Shown here: in pieces, positions 1-5,042 of the stretch | How positions within the stretch are numbered: position 1 is the stretch's first letter | How the letters are laid out: every line of letters begins with the position of its first letter | Source of the DNA: an archaeon | GTDB taxonomy: Archaea; Thermoproteota; Nitrososphaeria; Nitrososphaerales; CADDZS01 | Direction: 5' to 3' | Length of the DNA stretch: 6,209 nt | Assembly (NCBI GenBank): GCA_021806865.1 | Contig: JAKAPU010000158.1 | Span: forward strand, 1-6,209 | Position numbers and translations under genes: made by a program | The notes under the pieces: generated by a model | Database searches by the model: none | What the model saw: the letters and a program-made list of their open reading frames with translations, nothing else | Told to the model about the DNA's origin: nothing

Positions 1-162
1 CACTTTGAATGCGTTGATGGGGAGATGATTTTCATACTTTACATAAACTTCAGTGGATAACTGTTTGCTCAGAGCAAAATTGAGGCGCAAGGGGGTCTTG
101 CTGAGGTAGGGAGAAATGGTCTTCCTTGCCTCAAGAACATCTACGATGGTTGGGATTTGCAT
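1..162 (-). CDS. PLP-dependent threonine/serine dehydratase, N-terminal part (cut by window edge)
   Basis: Reading the minus strand from an ATG at 162-160 gives 54 uninterrupted codons to base 1. The translation contains VLEARKTISPYLSKTPLRLN (residues 9-28), then YVKYENHLPINAFKV (residues 40-54). This matches the N-terminus of fold-type II PLP enzymes of the threonine ammonia-lyase/serine dehydratase group: the 'ARKTISPYLSKTPL' opening and the 'K-x-EN-x-x-P-x-x-(A/S)FK' block, whose lysine (here K53) forms the Schiff base with PLP. Known members deaminate threonine or serine to 2-oxobutyrate or pyruvate plus ammonia in the cytoplasm. The usual 'TGSFK/TGAFK' is INAFK here, a small variation. 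A purine-rich GAAAGGT lies about a dozen bases before the ATG. The gene is divergent from the phosphate operon at 400. Only about one sixth of the protein is present, so substrate cannot be assigned; threonine synthase or diaminopropionate ammonia-lyase are less likely relatives. Confidence 0.85.
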   Translation of the reverse strand, partial: MQIPTIVDVLEARKTISPYLSKTPLRLNFALSKQLSTEVYVKYENHLPINAFKV

Positions 163-172
163 GGTTTATACG

Positions 173-189
173 ACCTTTCAAGGAAAGGT
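173..189. promoter_or_regulatory. 7-bp perfect inverted repeat upstream of the dehydratase
   Basis: ACCTTTC (173-179) and GAAAGGT (183-189) are exact reverse complements separated by AAG. The repeat starts 11 bases upstream of the dehydratase ATG on the minus strand and lies downstream of the TATA-like box at 212-218, close to where transcription would begin. As DNA it could be an operator at the start site. As RNA it would form a short hairpin that covers the GAAAGGT ribosome-binding-like sequence. Both readings are inference; the symmetry itself is seen directly. Confidence 0.5.
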
Positions 190-211
190 AACTTTCGGAA
201 AACTCGAGGCG

Positions 212-218
212 TTATAAT
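212..218 (-). promoter_or_regulatory. TATA-like box for the dehydratase gene
   Basis: The minus strand reads ATTATAA here, about 50 bases upstream of the ATG at 162. An archaeal TATA box at this place would start transcription near 185-190 and leave a leader of roughly 25 bases. No clear BRE element is visible next to it, so this is a tentative call. Confidence 0.35.
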
Positions 219-399
219 CAATTGCGGTGCACTGTTGATCGAGTAGGATTTTTGCCCGATTTCTACAGCCTACCACTGTATGTACAAAGGATAATTTGAA
301 TCTAGATATCCAAAAACCGCTTTGAGAATTTACAAAAAAAGTCTTACAGGCAATTCCTTTAACACTTGGATAAGCACAAATCAATAGAGAAACATCAAC

Positions 400-1080
400 T
401 TGCCACATCGCTTTTTCGATTTCCTATCTCGCGGAGAAGAACGCGTCCTCGACCAAGTAATTGGACATCTAGACGCTTCATTAGATGCTGCTAGACACCT
501 TCCAATACTTGTTTCTGCACTGAAGGATCACAATAGAGCCGCAGTCCTGCAAGAATGCAGATTGATAGGAGAAATTGAAACTAGAGCAGATGCGCTGCAT
601 CAAAAAGCAGCGGAGCAAATTAGCAGCGGGTCCTTCTTCGGAGGGGTGAGAGAAGATATCCTTCTTCTTCTCGAGGAGATAGACAACATCGCAGACGCGG
701 CCAAAGATTCTTCGCAAATATTCCTTCAACGAGATATCTCAAGCTCTGCCATCGACTACATGTTCAGGCGAGATGTCCTGTCCTTTGTCAACAAACTGGT
801 CGAAACCGCCGAGGCTTTGAAAAAAGCAGTGCTTGCCTTGCGAGAGAAGAACGCTAAGACTGAGGTGGTGAAACTCTCAGTTCAGGTCGAGCGAAGAGAG
901 GAGGAAGCCGATGAAATTCGAGGCTCGATACTAGAAAATCTCCTAAGAAACGAAATCAAAGCCGATCCATTAGACATAGTGATGCTCAGAGAATTCCTGG
1001 AGACGGCAGACAACGTAGCGGACAACACTGAAGATGCGTCAGATGTACTGCTTGTCCTGATCGCTAAGGGCTACACTTGA
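400..1080 (+). CDS. DUF47 family PhoU-like phosphate transport accessory protein
   Basis: 226 residues, the usual length for the DUF47/TIGR00153 family (PF01865). These all-helical proteins resemble PhoU and are usually encoded next to PiT permeases, where they are thought to regulate or assist phosphate uptake at the cytoplasmic face. The PhoU-type acidic metal-binding motifs are visible twice, once per helical-bundle half: EEIDNIADAAKD at 92-103 and ETADNVADNTED at 201-212. A strongly charged helix with EEEADE lies near 167-172. There is no signal peptide or membrane segment. The TTG at 400 is the only plausible start, because an in-frame TAG lies at 385-387 and the sequence FFDFLSRGEERVLD right after it fits the family N-terminus. 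The Shine-Dalgarno is weak (AGAGAAA). The permease gene follows after 18 bases, so the two are almost certainly co-transcribed. A TTTAACA at 358-364 could be the TATA box, with low confidence. Confidence 0.9.
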   Translation: MPHRFFDFLSRGEERVLDQVIGHLDASLDAARHLPILVSALKDHNRAAVLQECRLIGEIETRADALHQKAAEQISSGSFFGGVREDILLLLEEIDNIADAAKDSSQIFLQRDISSSAIDYMFRRDVLSFVNKLVETAEALKKAVLALREKNAKTEVVKLSVQVERREEEADEIRGSILENLLRNEIKADPLDIVMLREFLETADNVADNTEDASDVLLVLIAKGYT

Positions 1081-1098
1081 GAGAAGGAATCAAATTCT

Positions 1099-2082
1099 TT
1101 GGGGATTCTTGCCATCTCACCCACGTTCGCTTTCGAGCTCCTCATAGTTTTCTCGATACTCCTAGCTTTTGTTCTTGGCTGGAATAATTCGGGGCTGACT
1201 ACGGGCAATCTCTCCAATCTGATAAGATACAACATATCGCTTGCCGTCACTCTCTTAGGAATACTCGCCGGTCTGCTGGTAGAGGGCTCGAAGATGTCTC
1301 ACAGCATAGTTGGAGATCTGGTCACGATACATCTCACAAACCAAGAGCTCTTGGCTGGGACAGCTACTTCCCTTGTTCTTTTTCTCATACTTACCATCGC
1401 AGAGATTCCAGTGAGCTTGTCTAACTGCGTTGTAGGGGCCTTTCTAGGTGTCGCGATTTCGGCAAATGCAAGCATCAGCTTTGCGTTTCTCGTTCGAGTA
1501 ATCGGTTCGTGGCTTATTGCTCCGTTTGTCTGCGTGGTGGTGGCAATAGCAATCTATGAAATTGCTTCAAGAGCCATGAAGTCGTTTTCTCTTCCTGCGA
1601 CATCCTGGACAAACCGGATCATACTATTGGTTGCTGTATTCTATGTCTCTTATGCTCTGGGAGCTAACAACGTTGGAATAATTCTGTCTTTTGTTGCTAG
1701 ATCATCAGTTACGGGATCGCCAGCGCATCTGCTCTTCTTGGTCGAAATTTCGATTTACGCTGCAATCGTCGCTGGCACCGCTCTATTTGGGAAATCGATA
1801 GCCAAAGTAGTTGGAGAAAGAATAGTTCAGCTGAGTGAGCTCAAAACAGTGTCGGCCCTGCTAGGTGCTGCGTTTGTGACCTGGGCGTTCACCCAAATAG
1901 CAGTTCCCATCTCACTGACTCAAGTTGTCATAGGAGGTATGATAGGAGCAGGAAGTGCGAGGGGCCCGACTGTTATGAATAGATCGGTCCTCTTCTCGAT
2001 CATCTGGCACTGGGTCGCCGTTACGATACTATGCATCTTCTTGGGATATGGCGCAGAATATCTTATCCATTCGATCGCCTAA
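1099..2082 (+). CDS. pit: PiT-family inorganic phosphate permease, N-for-D variant
   Basis: 327 residues, almost entirely hydrophobic, with the internal two-fold repeat of the PiT/PF01384 family. The duplicated signature is GWNNSG at 27-32 in the first half and GANNVG at 188-193 in the second. The paired loops are PVSLSNCVVGAFLG (104-117) and PISLTQVVIGGMIGAG (270-285). PiT proteins are secondary carriers that import phosphate, often with a metal or driven by H+ or Na+. The canonical signature is GAND; here both copies carry Asn instead of Asp, so the coupling ion or substrate may differ. Start: TTG at 1099, the first usable codon after the upstream gene's in-frame TGA at 1078-1080, with GAGAAGGA at 1081-1088 as ribosome-binding site. 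Its position directly behind a DUF47 gene supports phosphate over sulfate. Expression probably follows the upstream promoter. Confidence 0.88.
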   Translation: MGILAISPTFAFELLIVFSILLAFVLGWNNSGLTTGNLSNLIRYNISLAVTLLGILAGLLVEGSKMSHSIVGDLVTIHLTNQELLAGTATSLVLFLILTIAEIPVSLSNCVVGAFLGVAISANASISFAFLVRVIGSWLIAPFVCVVVAIAIYEIASRAMKSFSLPATSWTNRIILLVAVFYVSYALGANNVGIILSFVARSSVTGSPAHLLFLVEISIYAAIVAGTALFGKSIAKVVGERIVQLSELKTVSALLGAAFVTWAFTQIAVPISLTQVVIGGMIGAGSARGPTVMNRSVLFSIIWHWVAVTILCIFLGYGAEYLIHSIA

Positions 2083-2438
2083 TGACAACGAATTACTTAC
2101 AATGAAAACTCCAAGAAGACAGTTGCACTGAAATTCTCACAAGGAAGTGGACGTCAATCTGATTTGACAAAAGTAGAAGTATCTTCCCGGATTGCTGCAG
2201 AAGATTGTGAGATTTGGTTTCAACTAGTGAGACTCTTTGGAGTATCTATGTAACTACGGCCAGTATCAAGTTACCAGCTTCTGACCAAAATCGCCATATC
2301 TCTAGAACAGACTAACAGTTCTGATTGAGATGATTCATATCGCTAAAGAAAGCATTACGACTCAACGGATTATCTTCCTGCACGCTTCGCAGAGTTCGAA
2401 ATCCTTAAGGAGCTGGCTGGATTAGCCAGCCAGCTGGC
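2083..2438. other. 356-bp gene-free region upstream of the S-component gene
   Basis: No reading frame on either strand looks like a protein: the only small ATG frames (for example from 2102, nine codons) are short and unremarkable. I see no tRNA; a TTCGAAATCC-like run at 2394-2404 resembles a T-loop but the flanking bases do not pair. I find no recognisable TPP or cobalamin riboswitch core. The stretch is long for a compact archaeal genome and should contain the end of the phosphate operon transcript and the promoter of the next operon. Candidate elements at its right end are a CGAAAT plus CCTTAAGG run (2397-2410), which could be read as BRE/TATA or as a Shine-Dalgarno (AAGGAG, 2407-2412), and the inverted repeat described separately. 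Confidence 0.5.
2411..2435. promoter_or_regulatory. Perfect 10-bp inverted repeat abutting the S-component start codon
   Basis: AGCTGGCTGG (2411-2420) and CCAGCCAGCT (2426-2435) are exact reverse complements around the five-base loop ATTAG. A second, overlapping perfect palindrome, AGCCAGCTGGCT (2428-2439), reuses the right arm and ends on the first base of the TTG start. AAGGAG (2407-2412) sits at the left foot, 26 bases from the start codon, too far to act normally; a folded RNA hairpin would bring the two within a few bases. Alternatively, if CCTTAAGG is the TATA box, the repeat lies between TATA and start and would act as a DNA operator. The symmetry is seen directly; the role is inference. 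Confidence 0.7.
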
Positions 2439-3032
2439 TTGAACTCCTCGAGAACCATTTCAATAATTGCCATCTTCACTTCGTTGGTGATAGCCAGCGA
2501 CTACGCCATGGGTCCACTACCTAATGTGAAACTTTTTGACACGCTAGTCTTTTCATCGGCCTACGCTTTCGGCTTTAAAATAGGGGCAGCTATCGCAGTT
2601 TTCTCAGAATTGGTGTGGAGCTTCATTAGCCCCTACGGAATTGCAGGATACATCACTCCGTTTCTTGTGGTAGGAGAGCTTCTTTTCGCACTGGCTGGCT
2701 ATGGAGCGTCAAAAATTTGGGGCAAGCCCCAGAGCCTTCGTCCATTTTCTCTTCAAAATTCCTTCTTCGGAGCAATACTTGCGATCTGCGCATTTGTGTG
2801 GGATTTTGAGACAAACATCGCAACAGGTCTGTTAACTGGAGCTCACTCATTGATGGTGCTGCTGGGTTTTGAGCTAGTCGGAATCCCGTTTATGATTCCA
2901 CATGAATTAGGCGACTTTGTGCTTGGAACTTTACTTGCTCCGGTAATCATAATGTACTTCTCGCGCGCCTTCCAACCGCAAAATGCACTGAAAATGGCGG
3001 AAGTCTCAGCACAGAGAGCAGAGGCGAATTAG
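2439..3032 (+). CDS. ECF transporter S-component-like membrane protein
   Basis: 197 residues with about six predicted membrane helices (roughly 6-25, 31-45, 46-63, 72-95, 108-133, 155-175), the size and topology of the substrate-binding S subunits of energy-coupling factor vitamin importers. Helix 1 (TISIIAIFTSLVIAS) followed by PLPNVKLFDTLVFSSAYAFG and the small-residue-rich GFKIGAAIAVFSELVW resembles S-component N-termini, where helix 1 contacts the EcfT subunit. The last helix region PHELGDFVLGTLLAPVII also fits. S components bind one vitamin and borrow a shared T subunit and two ATPases; none is encoded here. The partner gene 3 bases downstream encodes a transcobalamin-like surface protein, suggesting a corrinoid substrate. 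TTG at 2439 is chosen because an in-frame TAA lies at 2406 and no other ATG, GTG or TTG occurs between them; later starts would remove helix 1. Ligand cannot be read from the sequence. Confidence 0.7.
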   Translation: MNSSRTISIIAIFTSLVIASDYAMGPLPNVKLFDTLVFSSAYAFGFKIGAAIAVFSELVWSFISPYGIAGYITPFLVVGELLFALAGYGASKIWGKPQSLRPFSLQNSFFGAILAICAFVWDFETNIATGLLTGAHSLMVLLGFELVGIPFMIPHELGDFVLGTLLAPVIIMYFSRAFQPQNALKMAEVSAQRAEAN

Positions 3033-3035
3033 TCT

Positions 3036-3518
3036 ATGGCGCAGACAAAAACACTCTATGGCGTGATAGCAATCCTAGTGGCTATCGTTGTCATCGTTTC
3101 GGGTTTTGCAGCTCTTTACTACTATCAGTACAACCAAGCAGAGGCCTCAAACAAGATCTACTTGGGCGAGCTCAAGCAGCTGGAAGTGAAGTACGTCTCT
3201 AACGTCTTGATCGATTATGGAAATGGGACGATGACATGGTACAACAGCACAAAGGTTCAGCCAGGCTGGAATTTGTATGTTGCAACTCAAGTGATCACCG
3301 ATGGAAAATTGAACGCAACCTACTATCCTCAATACGCCTCTCACTTTGTAACTTCGATTTTCAACCTCGCGAACACTAACAGCGAATACTGGTCGATATG
3401 GACTTACAACTCTACGGCTTCGTGGCAGATGGCGCAGGTGGGACCAGACCAGCTCCCAATGTACAACGGGTCGGTATATGCTTGGGAGTACTGTGGGTCC
3501 AACTGCACGGCGCCGTAG
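3036..3518 (+). CDS. Membrane-anchored surface protein with DUF4430/transcobalamin-like domain
   Basis: 160 residues: a short N-terminus, one hydrophobic anchor (about 8-30), then an extracytoplasmic domain. The stretch from GWNLYVAT (77-84) through ASHFVTSIFN (101-110), YWSIWTYNSTASWQMAQVGP (118-137) and the closing NGSVYAWEYC (144-153) resembles the DUF4430 fold (PF14478), the beta-domain related to the C-terminal part of transcobalamin and intrinsic factor: a Trp-rich 'yW-x-x-y' block, a Gly-containing turn and a final 'dG-x-v-x-W-x-y' strand. Six N-X-S/T sequons (N63, N70, N93, N125, N144, N156) suggest archaeal surface N-glycosylation. Two cysteines, C153 and C157, could form a disulfide. 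There are 3 bases between the upstream stop and this ATG, so it is co-transcribed with the S component and may present ligand to it. The domain assignment is by eye; a lineage-specific surface protein without ligand binding is the alternative. Confidence 0.6.
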   Translation: MAQTKTLYGVIAILVAIVVIVSGFAALYYYQYNQAEASNKIYLGELKQLEVKYVSNVLIDYGNGTMTWYNSTKVQPGWNLYVATQVITDGKLNATYYPQYASHFVTSIFNLANTNSEYWSIWTYNSTASWQMAQVGPDQLPMYNGSVYAWEYCGSNCTAP

Positions 3519-3557
3519 CTATGAACAAAGGATTCTGTGAGTGCAGCCCTTTCGGTT

Positions 3558-4262
3558 CTAATCTGATGTAATGTCCGTGAAGCAAAATCCGCTTCTTTCG
3601 ACTGTTTCTCCAACTTTCACGTTTATTCTCTCCTCGAATACGGGCCCGTCGTAAACAAAGGTATGAAACTCACCATTCTCGCCACACTTATCAACTGATT
3701 TTGGAAGCTCGGAAAGGAAACTCCTGTCATACTCTCTTCCACAATACTCCTTGCCCAACTTCCTAGGATCGACACAGCAAACTATCGCTTTGAAACCAGA
3801 ATCCACAAAATATTCGGCAAGCTTCTTCGTGTCCTTGCCCCAGATTGGGAAGAGGCACTCGATACCCAGATTATCAAAGAATTTCTCCCGATACTGGCGA
3901 ATGTCCTGAAGAAACAGATCCCCAAAGGCGACCCTCGAAACACCTTCGACAGCGCATTTTTTCAGTGCTTCAGCCATTCTCTCCTCGTAAATTTCATTTG
4001 ATGCATTAGGTGGTATCCACACCTCTTGAAGAGGAATTCCGAGCGATCTTGACTGGGCTTCCAGCAGCTGCCTGCGGACGCCATGCATGCTGATCCGGTC
4101 ATAACCTTCTGTCAATGTTGTCAAAATTCCTGTGACATCGAACCTGTGGCCCATCAAGCTTTTCAACTCGTGAAGGGAAAGCGCGCTGTCCTTTCCTCCG
4201 CTCCAAGACAGAATTATTCTCTCCAAGACTTTGCCAAGCTCGGGTGAGTCCCGAACCAACAA
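3558..4262 (-). CDS. DUF71/Dph6-like PP-loop ATPase (diphthine--ammonia ligase family)
   Basis: 234 residues. ILSWSGGKDSALSLHELK (17-34) is the PP-loop that binds ATP for adenylation. GDLFLQDIRQYREKF (114-128), LFPIWGKDT (137-145) and CGENGEFHTFVYDGPVF (193-209) are the conserved blocks of the DUF71/COG2102 family. In eukaryotes and archaea Dph6 amidates diphthine on elongation factor 2 to diphthamide. Archaeal Dph6 typically reads GEGGEFETLVLDMPLF near the C-terminus; the GENGEFHTFVYDGP form here is like the bacterial members, some of which have been proposed from gene context to act in B12 salvage. The convergent neighbour is a candidate corrinoid uptake operon. Start: TTG at 4262 as listed, but TTG at 4226 (giving an N-terminus LERIILSWSGGKDS) fits the family better and leaves more room for a promoter before the divergent gene at 4295. 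Family is secure, substrate open. Confidence 0.88.
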   Translation of the reverse strand: MLVRDSPELGKVLERIILSWSGGKDSALSLHELKSLMGHRFDVTGILTTLTEGYDRISMHGVRRQLLEAQSRSLGIPLQEVWIPPNASNEIYEERMAEALKKCAVEGVSRVAFGDLFLQDIRQYREKFFDNLGIECLFPIWGKDTKKLAEYFVDSGFKAIVCCVDPRKLGKEYCGREYDRSFLSELPKSVDKCGENGEFHTFVYDGPVFEERINVKVGETVERSGFCFTDITSD

Positions 4263-4294
4263 GATATGAGGATTAGCTTGCCGCTTCGACCTAT

Positions 4295-4571
4295 ATGCCG
4301 GAGGAATTTTATCTCCAACTCAACGGCCTCCTTGCAGGGATCTTGTCTCCACTATTCGTATGGATTACAAACCAAATATCAATAAGCTTCCAGCCTCTAG
4401 TGATTGGTATATTCTATGCCATGCTACTCTGGTTGCTAACATTAGTTCCGATTCACAAAGCGATAACGGGCTTCCTCCTTTCAGACACCCATTGGGGAAC
4501 TGCCAGCGATGGTGAGTTTTGGTGGGCAGATTATTTTCGGTCTAATTCTTTCACTAATGCTACTTCTCTGA
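4295..4571 (+). pseudogene. Small membrane protein gene with an apparent frameshift
   Basis: From ATG 4295 the frame encodes two good membrane helices (about residues 10-28, LLAGILSPLFVWITNQI, and 34-54, LVIGIFYAMLLWLLTLVPIH), followed by KAITGFLLSDT. After about codon 65 that frame turns into non-membrane, low-quality sequence and ends at 4594. One base over (frame of 4491-4571) the DNA reads IGELPAMVSFGGQIIFGLIL then SLMLLL and TGA, a clear third helix with a natural end. The two halves join near CACCCATTGGGG (4486-4496), so a one-base gain (or two-base loss) there explains the pattern; the intact product would be about 92 residues. A GGAGG lies just inside the coding start and appears coincidental; an in-frame TAG at 4274 precludes a longer N-terminus. 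The helix 2 'LIG-x-x-Y-x-x-x-x-W' plus 'P-x-x-x-A-x-TG' resembles small uncharacterised DUF6789-type membrane proteins, low confidence. Real decay, sequencing error and programmed shifting are all possible. Confidence 0.65.
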
Positions 4572-4609
4572 CAATCGAAACTAGTTTAGCATGAGCTTAT
4601 TCTAATCAC

Positions 4610-4615
4610 AGGAGA
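4610..4615 (+). promoter_or_regulatory. Shine-Dalgarno for the DNA glycosylase gene
   Basis: AGGAGA ends 11 bases before the TTG at 4627. It supports the choice of that TTG as the start even though it is not ATG, and it is one of the few clear ribosome-binding sites in the window. Confidence 0.6.
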
Positions 4616-4626
4616 AAAAAATACAA

Positions 4627-4956
4627 TTGAGAGTCTGGGATATCCCTCCATCAAAACTCTGTCGTAGACACTTGCTCGGCGAACATAGTGAAATACATGC
4701 GATATGGTCGATAATTGTTCATCAAAGAAAGGGCTACTCGAAACACCCAGAAGTACTGCGATGGAGGGACAAACTCAGGGCACTATACTTGCGTCACGAT
4801 GATCTGGTCAAAGAGTTTGAAAAGCGCGGATACAAGCACAACTCGCCTCTTGACAGATCCCTTGCTACTGGAAGCGCTGTCCAGGATGTTTTCGTGGACT
4901 CTCCAAAACTCCAGGTAAAGATCCTAAAGAGGAAAAAGTGCGGCTGCAAGCTCTAG
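4627..4956 (+). CDS. Pyrimidine-dimer DNA glycosylase / endonuclease V-like protein
   Basis: 109 residues. MRVWDIPPSKLCRRHLLGEH (1-20), KGYSKHPEVLRWRDKLRALY (35-54), LRHDDLVKEFEKRGYKHNSP (55-74) match the PF03013 family, small enzymes related to T4 endonuclease V that cut the glycosylic bond at UV-induced pyrimidine dimers and then the backbone by beta-elimination. In T4 EndoV the N-terminal amine of Thr2 and Glu23 are catalytic in the context 'QHLMAEYRE'; here RRHLLGEHSE places Glu22 at the equivalent position, one residue earlier. The residue exposed after Met removal is Arg2 rather than Thr2, as in the 'MRxW' branch of the family. The helix 'RW-x-x-x-L-x-ALY-x-RH' is the family's most conserved block. 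The C-terminus ends in KKCGCKL, a Cys-Gly-Cys pair that might bind metal or be redox-active. TTG start supported by AGGAGA upstream. The nicotinamidase-like gene follows after 86 bases; co-transcription is possible. Confidence 0.8.
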   Translation: MRVWDIPPSKLCRRHLLGEHSEIHAIWSIIVHQRKGYSKHPEVLRWRDKLRALYLRHDDLVKEFEKRGYKHNSPLDRSLATGSAVQDVFVDSPKLQVKILKRKKCGCKL

Positions 4957-5042
4957 GACTCATCTAGTCTCTCCAGGGTTTCAATTTTCGATTCGAGGAT
5001 GCTGAACTTTGGCAAATACACGAAACGGAAAGAAAGAAAAAC

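Noticed and set aside
178..408. 76-codon minus-strand open frame upstream of the DUF47 gene
   Set aside because: No recognisable motif, odd composition, and it covers the divergent promoter region and overlaps the start of a secure gene.
481..729. 82-codon minus-strand frame inside the DUF47 gene
   Set aside because: Antisense shadow of a well-supported coding sequence, with no family resemblance.
2385..2410. tRNA T-arm-like run around TTCGAAATCC
   Set aside because: The flanking bases do not form a T stem and no anticodon arm or acceptor stem is present upstream.
2083..2438. Cobalamin or TPP riboswitch before the S-component gene
   Set aside because: Looked for because of the vitamin context, but no core sequence blocks of either class could be recognised by eye.
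4715..4918. 67-codon plus-strand frame inside the glycosylase gene
   Set aside because: Out-of-frame shadow; the other frame carries the conserved endonuclease V-like motifs.
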